Origin: RGIG4074 sp964459165
Lineage (GTDB): Bacteria; Bacillota; Clostridia; Christensenellales; Borkfalkiaceae
Reading direction: 5' to 3'
DNA: 31,411 bases
Assembly: GCA_964459165.1 (NCBI GenBank)
Contig: CAYWKM010000017.1
Coordinates: forward strand, 1 to 31,411
The position numbers and the translations under genes were made by a program. Below are positions 21,316-30,346 of this stretch, piece by piece (the stretch's first letter is position 1; the number at the start of each line of letters is the position of its first letter). The notes under the pieces are model-generated. The model was given only the letters and a program-made list of their open reading frames with translations. It was not told the origin of the DNA and made no database searches.

Positions 21316-22719
21316 TTGGCGCTCGGTAAAATTATACAGGCGTCCGGTTCCGTCGTCGACGTGCGATTTGAACGCGGACAGCTTCCGAAAATAAACGACG
21401 CGCTTTTCGTCACGGTGGGCGGAAAAACGCGGGTGATGGAGGTTGCCCAGCACATCGGCGGCGATGCGGTGAGGGCGATTATGCTCGCCGAGAGCGACGG
21501 GCTTTTCCGAGGGATGGAGGTCGTCTCCACGGGCAGCGGCGTCCGCGTCCCCGTAGGGGAAGCGACGCTCGGCCGCATGTTCTCCGTCACGGGCGAGCCC
21601 ATCGACGGCAAGGGTCCTCTGCCCGAGGACGTCGAAAAAATGTGCATTCACAGAAGCGCGCCTCCGTTTGAAGAGCAGAGTCCCGCAGTCGAGCTTCTCG
21701 AGACGGGAATTAAGGTCATCGATTTGCTCGAGCCCTATTCCAAGGGAGGGAAGATCGGTCTTTTCGGGGGAGCCGGCGTCGGTAAGACGGTGCTCATTCA
21801 GGAGCTCATTCATAACGTCGCAATCGAGCACGGCGGTTACTCCGTGTTTACGGGCGTGGGAGAGAGGAGCCGAGAGGGCAACGATTTATGGAACGAAATG
21901 AGGGAGAGCGGCGTTTCCTCTAAGACCGCCCTCGTCTTCGGTCAGATGAACGAAGCGCCCGGCGTGCGCATGAGGGTCGCCCTTTCCGGCCTCACCATGG
22001 CGGAATATTTCCGCGACCGCGAAAACAAGGACGTACTCTTGTTCATCGACAACATCTTCCGTTTCGTGCAAGCGGGCAGCGAAGTGTCCACTTTGCTCGG
22101 ACGTATGCCTTCCGCCGTAGGCTATCAGCCCACCCTCGCGGAAGAAATGGGGGCGTTGCAGGAGAGGATCACTTCGACGAAGAACGGTTCCGTCACGTCC
22201 GTACAGGCGATTTACGTGCCCGCGGACGATTTGACCGATCCCGCTCCGGCGACGACCTTCACGCATCTCGACGCGACGACGGTTTTGAGCCGCAAAATCG
22301 CCGAGCAGGGAATTTATCCCGCCGTCGATCCGTTGGAATCCACTTCGCGTATTCTCGAAGCGGACATCGTCGGAGAAGAGCATTATAACACGGCGAGGCG
22401 CATTCAGGAAATTTTACAAAAGTACAGCGAATTGCAGGATATTATCGCCATTCTGGGAATGGACGAGCTCGGCGAGGAAGACAAGCTCGTCGTCGCTCGG
22501 GCGAGGAAGATTCAGAGATTCCTCTCTCAGCCCTTCCACGTGGCGGAGAAATTCACAGGCGTAAAGGGATTGTACGTCCCCTTAAAGGAAACGCTGAGGG
22601 GATTTCGGGCGATCGTCGACGGCGAGGCGGACGAATATCCCGAAGCCGCGTTCTATAACGTGGGGACGCTCGACGACGTGAAGGAAAAGGCGAAAAAACT
22701 TCGGGCGGAGGAAGGCTAA
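21316..22719 (+). CDS. atpD: ATP synthase F1 subunit beta (catalytic)
   Basis: 467 residues from a TTG start with GGAGG ten bases upstream. Walker A GGAGVGKT (151-158), the catalytic-site block GVGERSREGNDLW, Walker B LLFIDNIFRF and the DELSEED-region equivalent MDELGEEDKL are all present. This last motif reads DELGEED in place of DELSEED. The subunit hydrolyses and makes ATP at the alpha/beta interfaces. The stop is directly followed by the atpC ATG (TAAATG). Confidence 0.97.
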   Translation: MALGKIIQASGSVVDVRFERGQLPKINDALFVTVGGKTRVMEVAQHIGGDAVRAIMLAESDGLFRGMEVVSTGSGVRVPVGEATLGRMFSVTGEPIDGKGPLPEDVEKMCIHRSAPPFEEQSPAVELLETGIKVIDLLEPYSKGGKIGLFGGAGVGKTVLIQELIHNVAIEHGGYSVFTGVGERSREGNDLWNEMRESGVSSKTALVFGQMNEAPGVRMRVALSGLTMAEYFRDRENKDVLLFIDNIFRFVQAGSEVSTLLGRMPSAVGYQPTLAEEMGALQERITSTKNGSVTSVQAIYVPADDLTDPAPATTFTHLDATTVLSRKIAEQGIYPAVDPLESTSRILEADIVGEEHYNTARRIQEILQKYSELQDIIAILGMDELGEEDKLVVARARKIQRFLSQPFHVAEKFTGVKGLYVPLKETLRGFRAIVDGEADEYPEAAFYNVGTLDDVKEKAKKLRAEEG

Positions 22720-23124
22720 ATGAATTTTCATGTTTCCGTCCTCGCTTCGGACAAAATGTTTTACGACGGGGAGTGCAGCGCGCTCGTCATTCCCACGATC
22801 GACGGACAATACGGCGTGATGGCGAATCATTCCGACGTCGTCTGCGCCGTTATGCCGGGCGAAATGGCGATGACGACGTCCGACGGGAGCCGTCGGCTCG
22901 CCGTCGTCGGCGGAGGGATCATGCGGATTGAGTCCGGCAACGTGCTCCTCCTCTTGGAGACGATCGAACGCCCCGAGGAGATCGACGTGAACCGCGCGAA
23001 GAGGGAAGCCGAAGAGGCGAAGGAGGCGATGACTCATAAGGTGAGCCTGCGCGAATACCGAGCCGCTCAGATGCAGCTCGCCCGCGCGATCGAACGCATT
23101 CGCTTAAAAGAGCGTCGCGGTTGA
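22720..23124 (+). CDS. atpC: ATP synthase F1 subunit epsilon
   Basis: 134 residues: N-terminal beta barrel (1-84) and two C-terminal helices (88-133). IDVNRA at 88-93 matches the I(L)DxxRA ATP-binding motif of Bacillus epsilon subunits, with several downstream arginines, so epsilon probably senses ATP and controls the inhibitory up/down switch of its helices. Last gene of the operon. The gap 23125-23516 after it holds a TTCTCCT/AGGAGAA hairpin (23215-23238), the terminator, and an ACGGAT...ATCCGT inverted repeat near 23392-23437. Confidence 0.95.
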   Translation: MNFHVSVLASDKMFYDGECSALVIPTIDGQYGVMANHSDVVCAVMPGEMAMTTSDGSRRLAVVGGGIMRIESGNVLLLLETIERPEEIDVNRAKREAEEAKEAMTHKVSLREYRAAQMQLARAIERIRLKERRG

Positions 23125-23299
23125 AAGTAGATTTTCCGACGCGGAAAAAAGGAATTCATGAAAAACGTAACGCAGAGGAAGGAAAATTCGTCTGCGCGCA
23201 AAAGGATGAAAGGCTTCTCCTATGTAAAAAAAGGAGAAACCGAAAGAAGGGCGGTTTTCATAAGAAACAGAAACCAAATATTTACGGCGTAAAAAAGCC

Positions 23300-23327
23300 C
23301 TCGGATATGTCAGCCGAGAGTTTTTTT
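23300..23327 (+). terminator. Terminator of the ATP synthase operon
   Basis: Short GC-rich stem CTCGG (23300-23304) / CCGAG (23314-23318) followed by AG and seven T. Confidence 0.7.
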
Positions 23328-23516
23328 AACGCGCATCATTGGAAGGACGGGAAATTGTAATTTACTTTGCGATAACGCCGTCTTTTTTTCTTACGGATTT
23401 TACTTTTATAACAGAAAACAGCGCCTGTAAAATATCCGTCGATCACGGCAATCAGAAACGCCGCGCCTTCCGTCATAAAAAGCTGCGGGGGAGAGGCGAA
23501 GCGCCCTTCTTCCCGA

Positions 23517-24653
23517 TCAGGCTTCTTTTTCGCAGCTTTCCGACGGGGCGGCCTCCTCCCGTCCTTCTTCCCGAAGGGCAGCCGCATCCGCCTGCGCCTC
23601 CGTCTCTTCGGTCGGGCTTGCCTGCGCCGTTTCGGGCGAGAGAGCTTCCGAGGGCGCCTCCTCTTGCAGAATCGCGTTTTCTTCGCCCGCCGTCTCTTCG
23701 ATTTTCCCTTTCGAAGCGAGGCGTCCGACTTTGCCGGCGACGGCGAGCGCGAGCCTTTTCGAGAGAGAAAAGAGTTTCTTCAAGAGGGAGAAGAGAAATT
23801 TCGCCGCTCTCACGACGTCGTTCCTGATGTGAACGAAGTCGAAAACGAGACAGAGGAGGACGGAATAGCCGAAGAGAGCGACGTAAATAGCCGGCGCGCA
23901 CCAGACGAACGGCCAATAGAAGGGCTCTCCCGCAGCGTTTACGGTGAAGATTTTCGGCGCGAGGGCGAGGAGGAAATCGTTTAAGACTCCCAACGAGGCG
24001 AAGGGTTCGAACGCCCAGCCGGGATTCAGCTCGACGAGCCCTTGATAGAGCTCCTCCACGGTGTAGGCGTAATAGCCGCCCTCAACGGGAACGTAATAGT
24101 TCCCCGAACAGATGACGATCGTATCGTTGACGATGATGACGATTTGCATGAGCAGGTAGACGAAGGGAATCTTCCAAAGTCTTCGGTAATTTAGCTTATG
24201 CAGCCCCGTAGTGACGGGGAGAACGGAGGTGGACAGGATGACGATATGCGTGCACATGAAGCGGATGGTTTCCGGATCGTTCATGCTTCTGCCGACGATG
24301 TTGGAATCGGGAACGAGGAGCGCGCTCAGTCCCGCGAGTATCCCGATTGCGAACGCGCCGTCCTTTAACGTCTCGTTCTTGGAGAGAAAGACGAACGGAG
24401 AGGCGATCGTGAGCAGGGCGCACACGTTGTCCGCCGTGCATTTTAAGAGCTTATGTCCCTCGAACGCGCGGTAATAGGGATAGATTTGCAGCTTGAAGAT
24501 ATGCTGCAAAAAATTGACGGCGAGAAGAAGGAAGATAACGATTTTTTTCGTTCGATCCTTTCTGTTTTTCAAAACGAGCGTCAGCACGATCGCCGCAGCG
24601 ACGTCGACGAGAAGGTAAAATACGTAAGCAAAAGAGCCGATTTGTATCGTCAT
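23517..24653 (-). CDS. YwaF/TMEM164-like integral membrane protein
   Basis: 378 residues from ATG 24653 (AAGGAG eight bases upstream). About seven membrane helices occupy residues 5-315, with the pattern of the YwaF (TP0381-type) family, including NFLQHIFKLQIYPYY in the second helix region and a conserved VNDTIVICSGNYY segment. Function in bacteria is unknown. After the last helix comes a basic amphipathic stretch (RAAKFLFSLLKKLFSLSKRL) and then a ~65-residue tail very rich in Glu and Ala, probably cytoplasmic and disordered. The open frame upstream of 24653 runs through the promoter region and is not coding. Convergent with the atp operon; divergent from sbcD. Confidence 0.8.
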   Translation of the reverse strand: MTIQIGSFAYVFYLLVDVAAAIVLTLVLKNRKDRTKKIVIFLLLAVNFLQHIFKLQIYPYYRAFEGHKLLKCTADNVCALLTIASPFVFLSKNETLKDGAFAIGILAGLSALLVPDSNIVGRSMNDPETIRFMCTHIVILSTSVLPVTTGLHKLNYRRLWKIPFVYLLMQIVIIVNDTIVICSGNYYVPVEGGYYAYTVEELYQGLVELNPGWAFEPFASLGVLNDFLLALAPKIFTVNAAGEPFYWPFVWCAPAIYVALFGYSVLLCLVFDFVHIRNDVVRAAKFLFSLLKKLFSLSKRLALAVAGKVGRLASKGKIEETAGEENAILQEEAPSEALSPETAQASPTEETEAQADAAALREEGREEAAPSESCEKEA

Positions 24654-24692
24654 AAGCTTTTTCTCCTTGGTAAAAATAAAACAGTTTTCTCT

Positions 24693-24721
24693 ATTTTGCC
24701 ATATTTTATCTTCGATTGCAA
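24693..24721 (-). promoter_or_regulatory. Candidate promoter of the YwaF-like gene
   Basis: Minus strand: -35 TTGCAA (24721-24716), 17-bp spacer, -10 CAAAAT (24698-24693) preceded by TGG. The first -10 base is off-consensus. Confidence 0.5.
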
Positions 24722-24783
24722 GGGAATTTTGGAAAAAAAATAAAGTTCTTTTCGACGGAGGCGGAAGGGTTTCGCCGATTTCC

Positions 24784-24812
24784 TTGCATCGGGCGAAAAA
24801 AGATGGTATAAT
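24784..24812 (+). promoter_or_regulatory. Promoter of sbcDC
   Basis: -35 TTGCAT (24784-24789), 17-bp spacer, -10 TATAAT (24807-24812) with extended TGG. Leader about 22 nt. Confidence 0.85.
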
Positions 24813-24840
24813 TCGTGATAAGAAGAAAAGGAGCGGCGTC

Positions 24841-25959
24841 ATGAAGTTTTTGCACCTTGCGGATTTACATATCGGAAAACGGGTGAGGGAGTATTCCATG
24901 CTCAAAGACCAGGAGGAAATTTTACGGCAGATCCTCTCTTATGTCGACGAGAGGGAGACGGACGGCGTGATCGTCGCGGGAGACGTATACGACAAGAGCG
25001 TTCCTTCGACGGAGGCGGTTCTCCTCTTCGACGGTTTTCTCACCGCGCTGGCGGAAAAGAGACAGGAGGTCTTCATCGTCGCCGGAAACCACGATTCCGC
25101 AGAGAGGCTCTCCTTCGCCTCCTCCCTCATCGGGAAGAGCGGCGTGCATATTTCGCGCTGCTACGCGGGGGAAACGCATCCCGTCGTCATGGAAAAAGGA
25201 GGGGAGAAGATCAACGTCTTTCTCCTTCCCTTTATCCGCCCCGCGAACGTGCGGGCGTACTACCCAGACGAAGAGATCTCCTCCTATTCCGAAGCCGTCT
25301 CCTGCGCCGTAAAGCATATGCGCGTCAAAAAGGAGGAGTTCAATCTCCTCGTCACCCATCAGTTCGTCACGGGGGCGGTGGAGAGCGGCTCGGAGGAAAT
25401 GACGGTCGGAGGGCTCGACAACGTCGACGCGGGCGTTTTCGACGACTTCGATTACGTCGCGCTCGGGCACGTTCACAGACGTCAGAGCATGAGGAGGGGA
25501 CGGATTCATTATCCTGGCGCTCCGCTCAAATATTCGCTCTCGGAGGCGAAAGAGGACAGGAGCGTAACCTTTATCGAAATTAAAGGAAAAACGTCTTTGA
25601 AGACCGAATTTCTGCCCCTAAAACCGCTTTTTGATTTACGAGAGGAAAGGGGGAGCTTTTCGGAGCTGATGAAGGGGGCGAGCGACGATTACGTCTATCT
25701 CTCGCTTACGGACGAGGAGGAGATTCCCGACGCGACGAGGGAGCTCCGAAAAAAATATCCCAACCTCATGCAGGTGCGCTACGACAACAAGAGGAGCGCG
25801 GCGACCGAGCGGAGCTTACCCGCCGCAGACGGGGAGAGGGATTCGCCCCTGTCTCTTTTTCGAAAGCTCTATTTCAGGCAGAACAACGCGGACGTCACCG
25901 AGAAGCAGAAGGAGTACCTCGAAAGAGTCGTCGCGGAGATATGGGAGGAAAATTCATGA
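24841..25959 (+). CDS. sbcD: SbcD, nuclease subunit of the SbcCD (Mre11-Rad50 type) complex
   Basis: 372 residues. Metallophosphoesterase motifs in order: DLHIGK (8-13), GDVYD (47-51), GNHDS (82-86), VTHQF and GHVHRR. These bind two Mn ions and give the exo/endonuclease activity that opens DNA hairpins and blocked ends. ATG 24841 has AAGGAG upstream; the upstream open frame includes the promoter and is rejected. The C-terminal part is the capping and SbcC-binding region. Its stop overlaps the sbcC start (ATGA). Confidence 0.96.
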   Translation: MKFLHLADLHIGKRVREYSMLKDQEEILRQILSYVDERETDGVIVAGDVYDKSVPSTEAVLLFDGFLTALAEKRQEVFIVAGNHDSAERLSFASSLIGKSGVHISRCYAGETHPVVMEKGGEKINVFLLPFIRPANVRAYYPDEEISSYSEAVSCAVKHMRVKKEEFNLLVTHQFVTGAVESGSEEMTVGGLDNVDAGVFDDFDYVALGHVHRRQSMRRGRIHYPGAPLKYSLSEAKEDRSVTFIEIKGKTSLKTEFLPLKPLFDLREERGSFSELMKGASDDYVYLSLTDEEEIPDATRELRKKYPNLMQVRYDNKRSAATERSLPAADGERDSPLSLFRKLYFRQNNADVTEKQKEYLERVVAEIWEENS

Positions 25960-28667
25960 GGACGATTCGTTTGAAGCTGGTCGCGTTCGGTCCGTACGCC
26001 GGGGAGACGGAAATCGACTTTTCCAAATTCGGCAAGAGCGGAATTTATATCGTCACGGGGGAGACGGGCGCGGGAAAGACGAGCATTTTCGACGGAATCT
26101 CCTTCGCCCTCTTCGGGGAGGCGAGCGGCGGGAACCGGGAAGCGAAATCCCTTCGCAGCAAGTACGCGCCCGACGATCTCCCGACGAAGGTGGAATTTAC
26201 CTTTGAATACAGGGGAGAAATTTACAGGGTCGAGCGAAGTCCCGAATACGTCCGTTATTCCAAACGCGCGGGGAAGCTTGTCAGGCAGCCGCCCGACGCG
26301 ACGCTCTATCTCCCCGACGGGAGGATCGTGAGCAAGGTCGGGGCGGTCGATAAGGAGATCAACGAGCTGCTCGGCGTGACGAAAAGTCAGTTCAACCAAA
26401 TCGCCATGATCGCGCAGGGAGATTTTTTAAAGCTCCTGTTGGCGTCTACGGACGAGAGGATTCGAATTTTTCGCAAAATCTTCGGCACGGAGCGGTTCGA
26501 CGCGTTGCAAAACCGCATATCCGATGATTTTAACGAATGCTCGCTCGAACGCAAGCGTCTGAAAGAGGGCGTGAGGGTCTTGATCGAGGAATCGGGCGAA
26601 GGGGAGGCGTTCGCCTCTTTGACCGAAAGCGAGATGTGTCGGCGATGGAAGGAAAAGGTGGAGGAGGACAGGAGAATCTTTCTGTCCTTGAAGAAGCGGA
26701 CGGACGAGGCGAGAGGGAGAAGAGCCGAGCTGAACGTTTCTCTCGGCAGAGCCGCCTCCGCGAGGCAAGCGGCGGAGAGCCTGCTCTCCGTCAGGATCTC
26801 GTTACAGCAGAAAAGAGAAGAAAAGATATCATTAGAAAAGGATAAAACGAATGCAGAAGCGAAGAAGGAGGAGCTGCAATCGCTGAGGAGCACCATCGCG
26901 AACGAGGAGGCGCGGGCGGACGAATACAGGGAGAGGGAATCCGTCTGCCGGCGTTTGTCGGCAATCGAGACGGAGCTCTCCGCCGCGACGAAAGAGAGGG
27001 AAAGGCTCGCTCTCTCGCTCGAAGAGGAAAAAAAGGAGCAAAAGAGGTTGAGCGAGCTCCTCCTTTCCTTATCCGACGTCGGAGCGGAATACGAGCGGGC
27101 GTCGGCGGAAAGGGAGAGATTGAACGGGGAAAGAGAAGAGTTGAAGTCCCTTTCCTCCCTGTCGGAGGATTGCCGCGGCAGGCGATCGCTTTTAAAGAGC
27201 GAAGAGGAAAAATTTCTGCAATCGACCTCGCGTTACGAAGAGCAGAGCGAAAAATACGCGAGGTTGTACGAGGCGTTTTTGTCCGATCAGGCGGGAATTC
27301 TCGCCGAAACGTTGAAGGAGGGAGAGCCGTGCCCCGTGTGCGGCTCGACCGTTCATCCCTGCAAGGCGAAGAAAAAGACGGAGGATCTCTCTCAGGAATC
27401 CGTTCGGGCCGAGAAGGAGAAACGGGACCGTCTGGAAAAGGAATGTTCCGATCTCTCGGTGAAGATCGCTGCGGAAAGAGCCGCGCTCCTCTCGGAGGAA
27501 AAGACGGTAAAAGAGCGTCTGAACGTCTTTGCGAAGGGAGGCGAAGGGGAAGCGGAAGAGTTGCTGAAAGAGCGAGAAGCCTCTCTTTTCGCCGCAGAAG
27601 AGCGGGAAAGGCTTCTTTCGGAAAAGAAGGCGTTGAAGCAACGGGCAGAGAGAGAGCTCGAAGAGAGCAGACGGAGGTCGGATTCCTATGAGAGCCTGAC
27701 GGAGGAAGCGACGGAGAAGCGCAACGCGCTCTCCGCCGAAAAGGCGACGGCGGACGGGAAGATACACTCTCTTTCCTCCCTTCGTTTCAGAAGCTTGAAG
27801 GAGGTCAGGGAAAGCGTGAGTCTTTGGTCGGCGCGGGCGAAGGAGATCGAGGAAGAGATCGACGGCGCGACGAAAAGATACGACGCGCTTCTGCGCGAGA
27901 TCAGCGCGCTCGAAGGGAGCGAAAAATCCCTGTCGCTCTCGGCGGGGGAATATTCCGAGGAAGAAACGAATCGGCTCGTCGCCGAGGACAAGGAGCTGTT
28001 AAAAAGGATCGCGGACTATGACGCGGAGATCAAGGCGATTACCGAAAAGGGCAAGAGCGATAAGGACGCTTGGACGCGCATGACGGCGCTCGAAGAGAAG
28101 TTGAAGGACAACGCCGAGAGGTGGACGGTTCTCTCCTCTCTCTACGCCACGGCGAACGGGTCGGTTCCCGGGAAAGAGAGAATCCGGTTGGAGACGTACG
28201 TGCAGATGCAGTATTTCGATCGGGTCGTCGCGCGAGCGAACGCAAGGCTCTACAAGATGACCGACGGACAGTACGAGCTCGTCCGCAGGGAGAACGCTTC
28301 GGATTTGCGCAGTCAGGCGGGGCTGGATCTCGACGTGATCGACTATACGAACAATACGAGGAGGGAGGCTTCCACCCTTTCGGGCGGGGAATCCTTTATG
28401 GCGGCTCTCTCGCTCGCTCTCGGACTCTCCGACGAGATCCAGTCGGGATCGGGCGGAATTCGCATCGATTCGATGTTCGTGGACGAAGGGTTCGGATCGC
28501 TCAGCGACGACGCGCTCGACGCGGCGATCGACACGCTCGCGGGCGTGTCCGGCGGAAACGTGCTCATCGGCGTGATCTCTCACGTGGACAAATTGCGCGA
28601 ACGCATCGACAAACAGATCGTCGTCACGAAAGGGAAGGATGGGAGCAAGGTGAAGATCGTGGAATGA
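25956..28667 (+). CDS. sbcC: SbcC, SMC-like ATPase subunit of SbcCD
   Basis: 903 residues. Walker A GETGAGKT (35-42), Q-loop region FNQIAMIAQGDFLKLL, long coiled coils on both sides of the zinc hook CPVCG (C459, C462), ABC signature LSGGES (808-813) and Walker B MFVDEGFG (D843, E844), with the SHVDKLRERID block at the end. ATP-driven closure of the head domains feeds DNA to SbcD. ATG 25956 is chosen for the 4-bp overlap with sbcD. Length is slightly short of the ~1000 residues of E. coli SbcC, which suggests shorter coiled-coil arms. Confidence 0.96.
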   Translation: MRTIRLKLVAFGPYAGETEIDFSKFGKSGIYIVTGETGAGKTSIFDGISFALFGEASGGNREAKSLRSKYAPDDLPTKVEFTFEYRGEIYRVERSPEYVRYSKRAGKLVRQPPDATLYLPDGRIVSKVGAVDKEINELLGVTKSQFNQIAMIAQGDFLKLLLASTDERIRIFRKIFGTERFDALQNRISDDFNECSLERKRLKEGVRVLIEESGEGEAFASLTESEMCRRWKEKVEEDRRIFLSLKKRTDEARGRRAELNVSLGRAASARQAAESLLSVRISLQQKREEKISLEKDKTNAEAKKEELQSLRSTIANEEARADEYRERESVCRRLSAIETELSAATKERERLALSLEEEKKEQKRLSELLLSLSDVGAEYERASAERERLNGEREELKSLSSLSEDCRGRRSLLKSEEEKFLQSTSRYEEQSEKYARLYEAFLSDQAGILAETLKEGEPCPVCGSTVHPCKAKKKTEDLSQESVRAEKEKRDRLEKECSDLSVKIAAERAALLSEEKTVKERLNVFAKGGEGEAEELLKEREASLFAAEERERLLSEKKALKQRAERELEESRRRSDSYESLTEEATEKRNALSAEKATADGKIHSLSSLRFRSLKEVRESVSLWSARAKEIEEEIDGATKRYDALLREISALEGSEKSLSLSAGEYSEEETNRLVAEDKELLKRIADYDAEIKAITEKGKSDKDAWTRMTALEEKLKDNAERWTVLSSLYATANGSVPGKERIRLETYVQMQYFDRVVARANARLYKMTDGQYELVRRENASDLRSQAGLDLDVIDYTNNTRREASTLSGGESFMAALSLALGLSDEIQSGSGGIRIDSMFVDEGFGSLSDDALDAAIDTLAGVSGGNVLIGVISHVDKLRERIDKQIVVTKGKDGSKVKIVE

Positions 28668-28708
28668 GGCTCGTCCCGACGAGGGAGCGCTTCAAAGATG
28701 GGCGCGCC

Positions 28709-28741
28709 CTCCGTCTTTTCGGACGGAGAAACTCGCGCGAG
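28709..28741. other. Hairpin and palindrome between sbcC and the glycosyltransferase promoter
   Basis: Stem CTCCGTC (28709-28715) / GACGGAG (28722-28728) with a TTTTCG loop, followed by a perfect palindrome CTCGCGCGAG (28732-28741) touching the next -35 box. The first may end sbcDC transcription although no T-tract follows; the second may be an operator. Confidence 0.4.
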
Positions 28742-28743
28742 AG

Positions 28744-28772
28744 TTGACAAAGAGGCGGAAAGAAACTATAAT
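28744..28772 (+). promoter_or_regulatory. Consensus promoter of the glycosyltransferase gene
   Basis: -35 TTGACA (28744-28749), 17-bp spacer, -10 TATAAT (28767-28772). Perfect consensus. Confidence 0.92.
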
Positions 28773-28823
28773 GAGATTCATAAAATTATCGGAGCGTTTA
28801 AAAAAGCGCGGGGGAAAAGGGTT

Positions 28824-29975
28824 ATGAAGAGAGCGATCGTCGCCATAGGATATAATCGTTCGGACGGGCTTCTCCGTCTGCTCGATTCGCTCGAGCAGGC
28901 GGATTACGAGGGGGAGGAGGTCCCCCTTATCGTCAGTTTGGACAACAGCGGGAAGAAGGACGCGGAGAACGCCGCGAGGGCTTTTTCATGGTCGCACGGA
29001 GAGAAGATCGTGCGCGTTTTCCCCGAAAGGCAGGGATTGAAAAAGCATATTCTTTCCTGCGGGGAGTTTTTAAACGATTACGACGCGATCGCCGTATTCG
29101 AAGACGATTTGGTCGCTTCGCCCGCTTTTTATTCCTATATGAAACAATCGACGGAATATTATCACGACGATGATACGATTGCCGGAATTTCCTTATATTC
29201 TCACGCCATCAATCAAGGACCGTTGCTCCCGTTTATTCCCGAAAAGGGAGGGGCGGACGTGTATTTTATTCGCTTTGCGCCCTCTTGGGGTCAGATATGG
29301 TTGAAGGAGCAGTGGTTCGCGTTTCGCGATTGGTATCGGGAGAACGCGGACAAGCCGTTTGCCGCGCCCTCTCTTCCGCAGGCGGTCTGCGGCTGGGGAG
29401 AAAACTCCTGGCTGAAATATCACATCAAATACTGTATCGAACGGGGAAAATATTTCGTTTATCCTTATCACGCGCTCTCCACCTGCTTTGACGACGCGGG
29501 CGAGCACCGTGAAAAGAGCGACGATCGTTTCAACGTGCCCATGCAGACGGGGAAGGCGGAATATCGCTTCTGCAAAACATACGAGGGAATCCGCTACGAC
29601 GGATTTTTCGAGCGCGAGGGCTTGGAGCGGACGCTCTCTTTAAAGGAATCCGCTCTGTGCGTGGATCTTTACGGCTGTAAAGAATGTTTTGAGTCGTACG
29701 ATTATCTCCTTTCGAGAAAGAGCCTCCCCTACAAAAGGGCGGCCTCCTACGGCATGAAGATGCGCCCGCAGGAGTGCAACGTCGAATGCGGAATCGAGGG
29801 GGAAGATATCTTCCTTTACGACTTGAAGAAGCCTGAAAGGGCGGAAAAGACGGATAAAATCGCTTTTGCGCGCAAGACGGTCGATTATTACTACAACGTC
29901 TCGTGCAAGTTTACCGACGTGCTCCGTTATTGCGCGTCGCGGGTGAAGGAAAAGATTTTTAAGAAAACTCGTTGA
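28824..29975 (+). CDS. GT-A fold glycosyltransferase, resembling the GnT-I group
   Basis: 383 residues from ATG 28824 (GGGGGAAAAGGG upstream); the longer frame from 28698 would include the promoter. The N-terminal half is a nucleotide-sugar-binding GT-A domain: IVAIGYNRSDGLLRLLDSL (4-22), the LDNSGKK element and the metal-binding FEDDL (92-96). After this, SPAFYSYM and APSWGQIWLKEQW resemble the sequence following EDDL in N-acetylglucosaminyltransferase I type enzymes. WGENSW (191-196) may hold the catalytic acid. No membrane helix. Donor and acceptor are unknown; a cell-surface or capsule role is likely. Not in an operon with other glycan genes. Confidence 0.7.
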   Translation: MKRAIVAIGYNRSDGLLRLLDSLEQADYEGEEVPLIVSLDNSGKKDAENAARAFSWSHGEKIVRVFPERQGLKKHILSCGEFLNDYDAIAVFEDDLVASPAFYSYMKQSTEYYHDDDTIAGISLYSHAINQGPLLPFIPEKGGADVYFIRFAPSWGQIWLKEQWFAFRDWYRENADKPFAAPSLPQAVCGWGENSWLKYHIKYCIERGKYFVYPYHALSTCFDDAGEHREKSDDRFNVPMQTGKAEYRFCKTYEGIRYDGFFEREGLERTLSLKESALCVDLYGCKECFESYDYLLSRKSLPYKRAASYGMKMRPQECNVECGIEGEDIFLYDLKKPERAEKTDKIAFARKTVDYYYNVSCKFTDVLRYCASRVKEKIFKKTR

Positions 29976-30012
29976 ATAAAAAACAGGCCGCGCAACCCCG
30001 TCGGCTTTCATA

Positions 30013-30044
30013 CAAGCCCGTCAAAAAGATTTTTGACGGGCTTG
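30013..30044. repeat. Long perfect inverted repeat after the glycosyltransferase gene
   Basis: 15-bp arms CAAGCCCGTCAAAAA (30013-30027) and TTTTTGACGGGCTTG (30030-30044) around GA. No T-tract follows on either strand, so it is not a standard terminator. The TTTGACG core recurs at 30055-30061-like positions only downstream (30155, 30314, 30346 regions). Confidence 0.7.
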
Positions 30045-30060
30045 CGCTATATAATACGGA

Positions 30061-30091
30061 AGCATATTAAAAGCATATTAAAAGCCTATTA
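30061..30091 (+). repeat. Three tandem 11-bp repeats
   Basis: AGCATATTAAA at 30061-30071 and 30072-30082, then AGCCTATTA at 30083-30091. The period is about one helical turn. Part of a 403-bp gene-free stretch. Confidence 0.8.
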
Positions 30092-30146
30092 CGCGTTTGT
30101 CGGATAGAAGCAATTTTTCCCCGCAATCAATATATTTTTTTCGACC

Positions 30147-30179
30147 CGTCAAAATTTGACGTGTTTTTTTCTTTTTTTT
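30147..30179 (+). terminator. AT-rich terminator-like hairpin
   Basis: CGTCAAA-A-TTTGACG (30147-30161) followed by TGTTTTTTTCTTTTTTTT. A possible end of the glycosyltransferase transcript. Between here and the next promoter there is a direct repeat TTTCACAAA (30278-30286 and 30289-30297). Confidence 0.5.
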
Positions 30180-30314
30180 CGTTCTCTCCTTTTCCGTGCT
30201 CCAAAAGACGTTTTCGGGAATTTTGGCGCATAAAATTTCTGCCGTTGCCGTAAATCGTCCATACGGGCGCGTCGGACTTTCACAAAGATTTCACAAAAAA
30301 TGCATGGAATTGGT

Positions 30315-30346
30315 TTGACGCGGATTTATAATATCGTGTATATTAT
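30315..30346 (+). promoter_or_regulatory. Promoter and candidate MarR operator
   Basis: -35 TTGACG (30315-30320), 18-bp spacer, -10 TATATT (30339-30344). A perfect inverted repeat ATAATAT-CGTGT-ATATTAT (30328-30346) covers the -10 box, as expected for autorepression by the MarR protein encoded next. Confidence 0.65.

Noticed and set aside
23121..23360. 79-codon frame after atpC
   Set aside because: TTG start inside atpC, Lys/Arg-rich, and reads through the operon terminator.
24654..24840. N-terminal extensions of the YwaF-like protein and SbcD into the shared gap
   Set aside because: Both would translate promoter DNA; clear ribosome sites support the inner ATGs.
30013..30044. Standard Rho-independent terminator
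   Set aside because: The T-run is inside the stem and no T-tract follows on either strand.
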